DNA of 64,000 nucleotides from NCBI GenBank assembly GCA_024699855.1, contig JAMPIQ010000003.1, positions 3,596,001 to 3,660,000 of the forward strand, read 5' to 3'. Positions 45,526 through 55,583 of the stretch are shown one piece after another. Every line of letters begins with the position of its first letter. The stretch's first letter is position 1. The translations under genes and the position numbers were made by a program. Below the pieces are notes generated by a model, which had not been told where the DNA came from, searched no databases, and saw only the letters and a list, made by a program, of their open reading frames with translations. Origin of the DNA: Aphelenchoides besseyi (lineage: Eukaryota; Nematoda; Chromadorea; Rhabditida; Aphelenchoididae).

Positions 45526-47213
45526 TTAGCTACAACTGTTTGAACGTGTGAGTAAAACAAAATTGTCTTGTTTTTGATGTCGTCTAATTATTGCGACAAT
45601 GCACTCTAGAAGACAACATCCCATGGCGACAAGCATCAAACCCAACCAGACAAGACACAATCCGAAATACGGCCGATCAACCGGTGTTCTCGTATGAGCA
45701 CATCCACCGTTCTCAAGTCTAGTGCCCACGTCCATATACTTTCTAAATGCCCGTAGAATGAGCATTTGATTTTTAACTATCGCTTCGTTGACTGCAGGAA
45801 TTAACGGCGAGTTCTTTCGAAATATTAAATGAGCAGGAGCGATTGAAACGGGCGTATCCATTACAACCAAATTGCACTTTTGCTTGGACAGCAAATTCAA
45901 TCGATCATCCTGCATCAACGCAATCAAGCCGCCAGCATTACCCGCTTCTTCAAGCACGTCGTTTTGGGTTCGAGTGAAACGAATCGGATTCCCTGAAATG
46001 TTTACTTGTAAGTTTATTTCGCGCGAAGACTTACTTTTGATTGCATTTCGTAAACTGTTGTACGGATACTAAAAACCCAGTCAATCATTTGGTAGACGTC
46101 CAATTTCTTACCGTATCGGAAACATTTAAACTCTCGTAGAACCAATCGCTTGCCTAAATATTTGTTGATTTCATTTACAGGGTGCAAACATACCGTTGTG
46201 CTAACGAAATAACGTTGTCGACTTTGAACGGCATTGACTAACTCGGCAAAACTGTTGAGATCGCCGCTTCGATCGACAATTAGCTGAATTTGTTTATTGA
46301 GAGTTCATTAAGTGCTAATGCTGACCTTTTGAGAGAGAATCCAAGAAGAATAAACGCCCATAACGATCACTCCTTGGAGTAAACTAACAAACAGGAAATT
46401 AAACTTGACGGCCAATGTCTTCATACAAAACGTTGTCGCTTGACCCAACTGAATTTGAACGGCCAACCAAATCGACTGCAACATTTTGATTTGAAAAAGA
46501 CTGATAGTCGTTGCTTACGTCTACAATTTGTCGAAATGTCAATGGTTCGTATTCGTTTTGTTGACAACATTGGTTACCAACATAGAAGAGAGCTTGAAGA
46601 AGTAGAATGGCCAACATGATAGCCATTGAGTACTTGTCGTAAACGTTAAAGAAGGTCCACAATGTGTTTGATTGGTTAGTCTTTTTGCCGTGAAGAATTT
46701 GACATTCAGAATAATACAATGGTGTACTGAAGTCGAAAACAGTCGATCTAATGGTTGTATTCTGGAATGGATACGCAATGGTGTCGGCATAGTTGTTAAA
46801 TACTTCGCCCATTAGACCTGAGACTTTTCCGTTTTCCTAAACTTGCTTGCATAAAATATCGATTGTTTGCTTACAATCTTTCCGATATCAAACCCTGACG
46901 TTTTCCCGTCCCTGTCTGTAATGTATTCGTGGACTTCGATTGTTGAGTTCAAATGCTCAGCGATTAGATTCATAATCTGAAACAAAAGATGCTCTTCGAT
47001 TATAACAAAGTGTTCTGTTATAAGATTGATGAATGAGGAAAGTTCTGTACAATACACTACTCATAATAAAAAACTCATCTCAACGAAAAGCCCGGGAAAT
47101 GGACATCGTTTTGAAACTTTTAAATGTGGAAAACCTCGACATTCTTCGTTGGCTGATGGATACTCTCGAGCGAATAGAACGCGGAGAATTGGAACCGTGT
47201 AATTGGAGGTCAT
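45526..47213 (-). CDS. Divergent short ionotropic glutamate receptor-like protein (copy 1)
   Basis: Relative of ionotropic receptors that lacks the large N-terminal domain, as known for a nematode-specific set. Exon 1 starts at 47213 (MTSNYTVPILRVLFAREYPS, then CPFPGLF), joined to IMNLIAEHLNSTIEVHEYIT, the S1 part (SGLMGEVFNNYADTIAYPFQ, STVFDFSTPLYYSECQIL), M1 (YSMAIMLAILLLQALFYVG), M3 (FLFVSLLQGVIVMGVYSSW), the S2 part (IRFTRTQNDVLEEAGNAGGL, LIFRKNSPLIPAVNEAIVKN) and the last helix (FGLCLVWLGLMLVAMGCCLL), ending LLTRSNSCS. The canonical SYTANLAAF at the end of M3 is replaced by GVYSSWILSQ, and no pore loop is obvious between M1 and M3. It may be an accessory or chemosensory subunit. Confidence 0.7.
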
Positions 47214-48533
47214 AGCCAACCGGAGACAATCAATTAATTCGAGTGGAATGTGCGTTTGTCGTCGATTAGAAATTCCGTATTGTTGAGTTCAACAATCAAA
47301 ATAGTCACGTCTTTTCGTTTTCTGTTCTTTTCACACGAATCTCATTTTGCAGTTTCATTTAAAATTTTCAACTTCCCACGTAGTTCATGAATTCAAGTCT
47401 TCAGAAGGCTACGAATAACAAATCGTAGATGTTCTGGAATGGCAATACAGTAAGTCAGATTTGAGAAATCGCTACTAATGAGATGAATTGTTCACAAGAA
47501 AACTTTATGTGCTTGAACTTGTTGTCTGCAAAACAACAAGGTGGTCAACAGGAAAACAGATTTTCGTTCGTCGTTTGAACCCTTCAAATGCACCTCCAAT
47601 GATCGTTACTGGAAGATACAATTGTCTCTTTTCCGATTAACATAGCGCGGCAAAGTCGACTGCCGAATTAATCGCATGTAGAATTGTTCTTAAACGGGAA
47701 CTTGTTGGCTAATAGAAGGGCTAATTGGTAAGCTAATAAGAGAATGATGTCATCGTTAACTACATGAATATGCAACTTGCAGAACCGCAGTTTTTTCAAT
47801 TTTTTGCAGACGCCCAAACAGTCACGGTGTGCATATTCGAGCATCAGCGATTCTTGATGTTTGATGGCACTAGAAAAGAAAAACCACATGACAGTCTCTG
47901 AAGCTCTTAACACATTAAAGCACTTCGAGAATACTGTCTTTCCTAATAATTATCCCGTGTGCTTGGAATGGACGTTCAAAGAAAAAAATTGCGGGTTTTA
48001 TGCTCAAAACAGTTCCCAGCTGTCAATCCAAACTGCAATCGTATCGATCGTCCCGTTGCTAATAAATTGAAACAGTTTATCGTCGAAGAATCGTTCCTGA
48101 ACTTTCGTTTAGAATACCTTTGCATTCAAAGTTACCATGTTGTGTTCGAAGCCCAAATTTTCAACGACCACTGGCTGAATAGTCAAATTTGCATCTCGAG
48201 TCAAGAAGCTAAATATCTTGAATTCAACAAAAAAAAGAATATCAAATGATCTTGTTCTTGACATTGAATTTATAGCAATCCAAGAATGCACTCCATTCGA
48301 TTGTTTTGTAGTCATGATTGAGATACAGAAACTACGAATTGTCTTATCAAGATATTATTGCAATTGGAACTTTTTCAGTAGAAGGTGCTTAGAATAAATT
48401 CATGTCTGAAGTCTGCTATGAAGTGTTGTGTTAGTTTTCGAAAGTTATTTATTGGCTTTGAACTAATGATTTGTAGATGTCAACTGTTGCACAAGTACGC
48501 ACACCCTAATTGAAACAGATATGCGTATGAGTG
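47214..48533. other. Weak open frames only
   Basis: A plus frame near 47,859-48,070 (MMALEKKNHMTVSEALNTLK, FPNNYPVCLEWTFKEKNCGF) and one at 47,959-48,249 look partly protein-like but have no splice partners or family. The rest is non-coding. The promoter of receptor-like copy 1 should lie next to 47,214. Confidence 0.3.
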
Positions 48534-49178
48534 TTATAGCAAAAATGATTCTTCTTTGCGTTGCAGATTCAGTTTGTGAGTACGACGTCCAGAAACAGAA
48601 ACTTGGGCACAGGTCGGTACAGTGAAACGTTCACTTTCGTCCTTTAGGAGTGTTCGTAAATTCTCGATAGCTGTGGATGAGATGGCTAAGCGGCCACGTC
48701 CAAACGAATCGTTGGGTAATTCAGAACAGAGAGGTTGATTAGTATAATCACAACGACCAATACACAATTTCAAATTGCCGATCAGATTCCGATAGTGTGA
48801 TTCAACTCGTCGAACCGTTTGTCACTGGTTTGTAGGTCGTGTTTATAAGTGATTTGATCTTGCGTTTAGAGCAATCGTCGAATGGACGCCTTTTTGATGA
48901 AGAGTTCTTTCGATTGTTCGATGTCATAGACGGTGATGAGTCAATAACATTTATGACTTAAGTGATTCGTTTTTTAAGATGTCGATCTCATGTTCAAAAT
49001 CTTCAGAAATTTCGATGCTCGTCAAAAAATCTATTTCTTCGACTTGGAGCACCATCTCCAACAAACAGTTCACCTGTTTCAAAACGATCTCATCTTTCAA
49101 GGACACACTCGTGTTCAATGCATTCGACTGTTGCTTGCGGGGTCCACCGATTTGAAATGTTAATTTGGAGTTGATCAC
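48534..49178 (-). pseudogene. Broken or mis-spliced minus-strand gene, unrecognised
   Basis: Three minus-strand segments read as protein: 49,178-48,951 (VLQVEEIDFLTSIEISEDFE), about 48,925-48,790 (RKNSSSKRRPFDDCSKRKIK, SLINTTYKPVTNG) and about 48,815-48,534 (RRVESHYRNLIGNLKLCIGR, NDSFGRGRLAISSTAIENL). The last two are in different frames across a 20-base gap too short for an intron, so a single-base shift seems likely. It lies back to back with the His-Me/FLYWCH gene. No ATG was found for the first piece. Could also be a real gene with exons I have joined wrongly. Confidence 0.3.
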
Positions 49179-49243
49179 GGCGATTGAGGATATTACTACG
49201 GCAATTCTTCTACTTCAATACTCATCGTCCACAGTGTAGTTTT

Positions 49244-49989
49244 ATGTCGTCTGAGAAGTATGTGCTGTTCTACGTAATCGTAAGCATTGTATTTTAGTGC
49301 TCCAACTTACATGATGACTACTAAGCTCACAACCATCATAATCTACGGGCCAGACACGTACAAGGGAAGAACAGCGTCACATTTATGCGGAAATGGTCAT
49401 TGCATTTCGATGAACCACTTGGTTTTGGAACCCTTTGAAAGAAACATCGAGATGCGCACCATTACGCAGGAGTCTTTGGGTCATGATCACATTTTTGGCC
49501 AAAGTGTTTGATCAGTGAGCGATTACCTAAATGACAATTTAACAGTTTGCTTTTAGGCATGAAGAAGGACGCAAAGACGACGAACGAACACATGAAGTCG
49601 TCGAGAGCTCCAATGTAAGTGAAGCGACAAAAACGGTTTAATCGGTTGTTTTTGCAGGAAGTTTGATGAAAACTTGTATATTTTTAATCGACATGGACAC
49701 CATCAAATTCTTATTGATCAGCACTTGTATTGGACGCGTTCAGTTGGGGGATGGCTCTGTTGGCGCAATTACAACAAAGTTAAGTGTCCGGCGGAGCTTC
49801 AACAACGAGGAGACGAAGTTGTGTTTCCTTACGATCACAGCAATGAATGCGACTTACTAACTGTCGTCAATCCGCCAAGGTAACTAACATTTTGAACTGT
49901 GTAACAATCTCTTTTGCAGTGTTTTGCAACAACGCAGATTCAAACAAACTTTGCGAATTGAAGTCGGCAATCAAAATATTTTTCAATAA
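49244..49989 (+). CDS. His-Me-finger (I-PpoI-like) zinc motif fused to FLYWCH zinc finger
   Basis: Five exons: 49244-49257, 49298-49503, 49557-49614, 49658-49879, 49920-49989, giving 189 residues with every phase consistent. Residues 29-54 hold the zinc-loop/His-Me-finger motif RTASHLCGNGHCISMNHLVL: H33-x-C35-x4-C40-x4-H45-x8-N54. In the homing endonuclease I-PpoI the same spacing is His98 (general base), zinc ligands Cys100/Cys105/His110 and Asn119 (metal ligand), so the catalytic pair is present. Residues ~99-158 form a FLYWCH-type finger (LYIFNRHGHHQILIDQHLYW, then C127, C136, H153, C157), a DNA- or protein-binding fold. No signal peptide, so probably nuclear. The first exon is tiny (MSSE). 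It may be a domesticated endonuclease, a DNA-binding regulator, or part of a mobile element. Confidence 0.75.
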
Positions 49990-50960
49990 GCACCATTTGA
50001 ACTATTGTCGCAAAATCAACTGCCGTCGTCTTCAGTACAGACGTTATCCTGAAAAGCGTAAGTTGAAATTCTTTTAAAAAATGGAATGCACACTGTTTTC
50101 AGTAATTCGAACAAATCTTGGAACGATAGGTACACCCGCAACTGCACTATTGGCCACCAGTTGGGTTGCCTTCATCAGTGCACAAGCCATATTTTATGCG
50201 ACTAACTCGAACCACATCTTTGAAATCGTTGATTTAGTTTCTCATGAACTAGTTACTTGAATGTTAGATCGGAGCCGTAAAGACCGCTCATTATTTTCAA
50301 GAAACATAGTTTGTGGATAAATCCAGTAAATGCGGTCATCAGAAACAACTCCGTTGCAATAGTTCGCATTTTTCGCAAATGCATCGCGTTTGCTAAGGGC
50401 TTAGTGTCGAAGAATCGTGACGATCGAAAATCACACGGAACCACAAATCACAATACGAAACCAATTGTCATAATAAACCACTCGGTTAGTTTCGGTTACA
50501 TTACCGTATTATGGATTGACATTAACGTGGGCTCTTTTGATTGCAATTCCTATCGTGTTCTTCTTCATCGAAGGTTCAGTTTCGTTTCCTGTTCGTCAGT
50601 TCAAATCCATCCATTGAAATTACCCGTCAACCCGTCCTCAGTGTATACTGTAAATCGGATTATTTTAGAAATTAAAATTCACTTTTTTCACACTCGACTA
50701 CCTACTCGAATGACAGAAAAAAACTAGAGGGTTTATGGAAAACAGTTCAGTTTTCTGTCGAAACACTCACGAGTTAACGTACGTGTCGAAATTCGGCGAT
50801 GGAAACGTACTTCGGGTTTATCGTCGAACACACGACAAAACCGAGCAAAGTACAATTGGCAGTCGAAGACCAATCAAAAATTACCGCCGATCTCAAGCAC
50901 GAAATCCAAGACAACAAAACCATCGGATAGAAGGAAGACTTGGAAGTACATTGTAATAAA
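49990..50960. other. No confident gene
   Basis: About 1 kb. Frames at 50,311-50,727 and 50,735-50,956 (+) do not look coding and have no splice context. The promoter of receptor-like copy 2 should be here. Confidence 0.35.
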
Positions 50961-52911
50961 ATGGATGATTCTGTTAATACAACAATTACCAAATTACGAG
51001 TTCTATTCCCACGCGAATTTCCGGTATGTTTCCACTAATCGGATTGAACTGTCCACGTTTTTCTAAGTCGGTGGCATGGAACTGCTCCAAGTTTCCCACT
51101 TACACTCCATCAAAAGAATGCCCATTTCCTGGACTCATGTCTGAGCTATGTCAAGGCTTGAAAAGGTTGTTATAGTGCATGTCTTTTAGATCATTAAAGT
51201 GATTGCTGACCAACTGAATGCGACTATTGAACCACACACGTTGTACGATTCGGGCAACAAAGATGAGAAGATTTACATTGGCAGAATCGGTAAATCACGC
51301 ATCGACGGCTTAATGGGATTTGTGTATGCGAATGAAGTGGATACAATCGGTATAAACATTCAATCAAAATCTGAATCAAGTTTTCTTAGCCTATCCTTTG
51401 CAAAAGACGATCATTCGACACGGTCAATTTGATTTCTCCACAGAGTTATACGAAGTCGAATTCAATATCTTGGTTAGTAAACGGTGATTTTTGCTTTAAT
51501 CATATGTTTAGCACGCACGTTATCACGATCAATTGAACACCTTGTGGTCGTATTTTATGGTTTGAGTTGTAAGATTTTTCCGTTCAAGTAGTCAGTCGTT
51601 TTCAGATTTACGATCGAAGCATTTGGATTATTATGTTCTGTTGTTTATTTCTTCAAGGACTTTTTTACATGTCAAAAAAGTTTTGTGACTGTGTTTACAA
51701 AGATGAAATGACGTATCACGACTTTATCGACGCAAGTTCTAGCAATTCCACTTCCTCCAACTATTCGCTTTTAGGCCATTTGGACAGCAGTTCAATTACA
51801 CTTAGGACAAGCACTGAATGTGACTTGGAAAAGCTACGCAGGTTCGTAAATGATAGCGTCTATCATTGGATTATGTTTTCTAGTAAAATTCAATATTCTT
51901 CTCGTTTCCGTTTTTCAAGTCATAATCTTAATGGGTAAGTTTTTGTTGGTTTTGCTGGCAATTGCTTTTGATAAACCACTTATTAGGGCAATCAAAAACT
52001 GCAGTCATTTATGAGATTTAAAACTTGTCTGTTTCTGATGTTTTTCATTTATAACAGGAGTGTACTCGTCATACAGCTTGTCTCAGAAGTTAACTATTGA
52101 CGGTGTTGCGAACATAGATGGACCGAAAGAGTTGATTGAAGCGCTTGAAAGTGGAGAACGTTATTTCGTTTCAACCACAGCATCTGATTGGTTCTATGAG
52201 GTGAAGTGGAATTACAGATGGCGCTTATCATTTCAGTTATAGGCGTTGAATCGTAGTGACGCTTATCCCTACAAGTCACTACGTCGAGCAGTGAAAAGTA
52301 TGCAGAGGTCAAACTCGTTTTTAACGTTCAATTCTTGCAGGAAATCCAATTTACATCGCACAGACGGAAACTGAAGCTTTGGAACGGGCGTCTTCAAATG
52401 GCGGTTTGCTGGTCGTATCTCAAGATCATCCGTTGAACATTCAAGCAAAAAATTATTGCAACCTTGTACCGATGGACGATCCAATAGTAAGATCATGACT
52501 AGATTGATTGTTTCGAAACAACTTTTAGGCACTAGTCTCAACACATTTAATTTTCAAGAAAGACAGTCCACTTGTTGACGCCGTCAATCAAGCAATTCAA
52601 GTAAATCGAATAGCCATTTTGAAACTTGTTCGGAAATACATGGAATATCAGAAACGTATCGACAATCCTGCTTGTCACAAATTAAGAGCTCCGGGTAATT
52701 TTAGTAAAAGAGAGAACGTTTAAAAGCATTTTCAGTTGATATGCCCGTTTATGGTCTTTGTCTCATGTGGCTTATTATGATGGGATGCTCTATTGTCTGT
52801 TTATTCATCGAACTTGCGGTTTACTATTTTCGTAGTCGACGAAAGGAAACAAGTACCGGACAGTTGCCTATTTTATTTCGACGAGCTTCAGTGAAGCCAA
52901 CTGAGAAATAA
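50961..52911 (+). CDS. Divergent short ionotropic glutamate receptor-like protein (copy 2, possibly broken)
   Basis: Paralogue of copy 1 on the opposite strand, alignable along its length. Begins MDDSVNTTITKLRVLFPREF, then CPFPGLMSEL, LNATIEPHTLYDSGNKDEKI, DGLMGFVYANEVDTIAYPLQ, RHGQFDFSTELYEVEF, LNTLWSYF, M1 (RSIWIIMFCCLFLQGLFYM), GVYSSYSLSQKLTIDGV, ERYFVSTTASDWFYE, an S2 part (HLIFKKDSPLVDAVNQAIQV), last helix (YGLCLMWLIMMGCSIVCLFI) and a basic tail ending RRASVKPTEK. The M3 region (RFKTCLFLMFF) and the following GVYSS are in different frames around 52,050; one base too many would explain it. So this copy is either a recent pseudogene or uses an intron I did not resolve. Role as for copy 1. 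Confidence 0.62.
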
Positions 52912-52981
52912 ATTAAAACTGATACAGTTAGTGGAATACTGCAGAACTGTTAAGCTTCAAACAAATGTAATGGACAGACAA

Positions 52982-53768
52982 TCAAACATTGTTCGGATTA
53001 AAGATCTCAATCCAATAGCCACTATAAATAAATAGTTACCAATCACTATTCGATAAACTTACTCGGGATCTTGAATGAACGCAAGTCCTTTCATATTTCC
53101 ATCATCCGGTTTTTTCACAAACTTAACTCCCAACTTTCCAAAACGATCACACGCGTTGTAAACATCAGGCACGACAATTCCAATGTGTCCTAGAAATTGC
53201 AATTATTGAGTTAGTCTTAGTTGGTTTCCAACCGTATCCTTTGGGTTCGTCGTTTCCGTTGTGATAGTTCACGGAATCGTCGGATTCAGCTCCCCAGTTG
53301 CTGTAATCAAAGAATAAGAATAAACAGAAAAAGGAAGCTTACTGAGTCAACTCCAAAGCCGATGGAGTAGTTAATGCGTAGCGTTTTTGTTCATCTTCTT
53401 GTTCGGGAATCTGAGTTGGATCCGCGTATCCCATAAAGTACAAACTGAATTCTCCTTTCTCGAAGTCCATCTTTTTCAACAAACTGAATTGGAGTTGCCA
53501 TGTTTGTTGCTTCTATTTGACTTACGACATTCCAAGAACATTCGTGTAAAAGGGAATCGACTTTCGCGGACTGAAAACTCCGTGTTGATGAATTAATCTC
53601 ATTCGAATTTACTCTTTGATCCGCAACATTGTTTGTTGAAAATAAAAACCACGGGTTGCTTCGGGATCCATTTGAATGAGATCGCAAATCTAAAAACGAA
53701 CATCGAACCCATCAATAGAAATATGTTACCTCTTTGTACGGAACTGGTTTCTTCTCACTGTTCGACAT
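52982..53768 (-). CDS. GLO1: Lactoylglutathione lyase (glyoxalase I)
   Basis: Cytosolic metalloenzyme converting the methylglyoxal-glutathione hemithioacetal to S-D-lactoylglutathione. Start at 53768 ([13 protein letters not shown]); five or more short exons to the stop at 52982. The four metal ligands of the family are visible: Gln in [12 protein letters not shown], Glu in SALELT, His in [13 protein letters not shown] and Glu in [12 protein letters not shown]. Other conserved pieces are [19 protein letters not shown] and [15 protein letters not shown]. Length is about 180 residues, as in animal GLO1. Every exon ends in good GT-AG sites. Intact housekeeping detoxification gene, downstream of receptor-like copy 2 in convergent orientation. 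Confidence 0.95.
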
Positions 53769-53974
53769 CTTCGACTTGTCGCTGAAGTGAATTGGAGTTG
53801 AGGAGATGAAACGAGTTGGACGTGAAATAATCTTGGGCGCAGAAATGAAACTGCGTAATAACAACATGGTTGTCATAGCGAACGAGATGTGTTTATTTAC
53901 AAACGATCAAAACAAAAATAACCAACGGAAAAACATCCTACGACGAAAAACAAAATCGATCGTTAGCGACCGCC

Positions 53975-54352
53975 TTAATTGGCCTCCGTAACGTTCGATT
54001 CGTCAGTTTGTGTAAAGTAGCTAGATAGTTGGCCTGCCCTTTCGAAGAATTCTGAGTAACCTTCTGAAACACGATTTATGTTTGAATGTAAATCCCTTGA
54101 GTAACTTACTTCCCCATATGCTGTCCGGATTGATGGAAGACTGAGCGTAAATGTAACAACAAAGACCGGATATCATAATGATTGAACCGTAGTATTTCTG
54201 CAAACCTTCTACAAAGCTCCATGAGTTGAACTTACCGGACTGTAGTCGAAGATCTTGTAGCCGGGAGGCAATCGGTTTTCCGATATTTCTCGCCATTGCG
54301 GCGCTCGACCCGGTATTTTGATTATGATTCTTAAGAGTCCACTCAAATGCAT
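53975..54352 (-). CDS. Small single-pass membrane protein, unrecognised
   Basis: Exons 54352-54236, 54197-54110, 54063-53975 give 97 residues: MHLSGLLRIIIKIPGRAPQW, REISENRLPPGYKIFDYSP, then a membrane helix KYYGSIIMISGLCCYIYA, QSSINPDSIWG and a polar tail ending DESNVTEAN. The pattern (short basic N-terminus, PPGYKxFDYSPKYYGS, one helix) resembles accessory subunits of mitochondrial respiratory complexes, but I cannot assign one. The frame stays open upstream of the ATG to about 54,484, so the N-terminus may be longer. It lies head to head with GOLT1, start codons about 490 bp apart. Confidence 0.55.
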
Positions 54353-54837
54353 CAGACCGTTTTGGTAGTCGAGAATGTGAAAACAAAAACAACTTTGATG
54401 CCTGGAAAATCGTCTTCTGTAGTCGAAGCACACTTCGACTCGATTGCTTTCCAATCTGACGCGTCCGTTGGCTTCTTGTTGCAACCGAAAAATGTACAGA
54501 AATTTTTGGCGCCTAATAAGAGAAAAATGAAAAGGTCGGTGGCCAAATTTGGTTGATGGTTCGAGTTGTCATCGAATTGAGTCCAAATAGAATACAACAA
54601 AAACTGTAAGTTCGAAATCGTCGTTTTCTTTTGTTTGTTTTCACGTCTTTTTGCGCTTTGAAGTGCCACGTTTCTTATGAAAGTTGGTGGATTTTGTTGG
54701 CTTTTTAACTCGTCAAGTAGTTTTTATAGCCGTGATGTTTGTTTCGTGATGTGCGTGTGATCTTTTCACTTCGATTGGCCTCTAATCGCTTCCATGTTTT
54801 AGGTCAAACTTGGAATAATTGCTGAGAGGTCGGCACA

Positions 54838-55395
54838 ATGAATTTCGAATTGAGTAACACGAAACAAATTGGCGTCGGTTTGACTGTTTTCGGACTCGTT
54901 TTCGTTTCATTGGGTGTCGTTCTGTTCTTCGATAAAGCGCTCTTGGCGATTGGAAATGTGAGTTGCGAAACCTTTTGATTTGTGATCCGTTTTGCTTTTA
55001 GCTTCTATTTATTGTTGGTTTGACACTTGTAATTGGAGTTCAGCGAACGTTGTTATTCTTTTTTCAACGACATAAAGCGAAAGGAACGGCACTGTTCTTC
55101 GGCGGGATCTTTATCGTTCTACTCGGATGGGCGGTAATTGGAATGTGCATTGAGATCTGGGGATTTGTGCTTCTATTCGGGTATGTTCAATTGATTGTTC
55201 GCGCGAAGATACGTGAATTTAGAACATTTCTGCCATCAGCCATCAATTTCTGCAGAAGTCTTCCAATCGTCGGCAACTTCCTTTACCTCCCGATCATCAG
55301 ACAGGTGAGAAGCTTTAAATTTCGTACGTCTATTTTTCTACTCTTGTTTTCAGGTCTTAGATCGTATTGCGCCTGAGGCCCGTTATCCCGTTTAG
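54838..55395 (+). CDS. GOLT1B: Vesicle transport protein GOT1/GOLT1
   Basis: Four-helix Golgi/ER membrane protein of the Got1/Sft2-like family, needed for ER-Golgi and Golgi vesicle fusion. Exons 54838-54957, 55002-55180, 55223-55304, 55354-55395 give 140 residues, matching the usual ~138. Helices: [53 protein letters not shown] and [11 protein letters not shown]. The conserved C-terminal block [29 protein letters not shown] follows, ending EARYPV. The start ATG sits just before the first helix ([10 protein letters not shown]). No anomalies. Confidence 0.95.
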
Positions 55396-55583
55396 TTAGA
55401 AAGTAGCTACTGCCGTTGTTGTATCTCCTAATGTACAGTCGACATGAAATAAATTTTACGTTCATGGTTATCAGTTCACTTGTGTTTCGTCCTTATGCTT
55501 GCGGCCAAATTTTATCAATAAATACAACAAAAAATACAATGACCGGATAGATTGTTCAATGTACAAGTAGAAGAGAACGAATC

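Noticed and set aside
50961..51210. Frame break between the first exons of receptor-like copy 2
   Set aside because: A phase-1 intron from GAGCTAT|gtcaag to attaaag|TGATTGC joins them in frame, so only the M3 problem remains.
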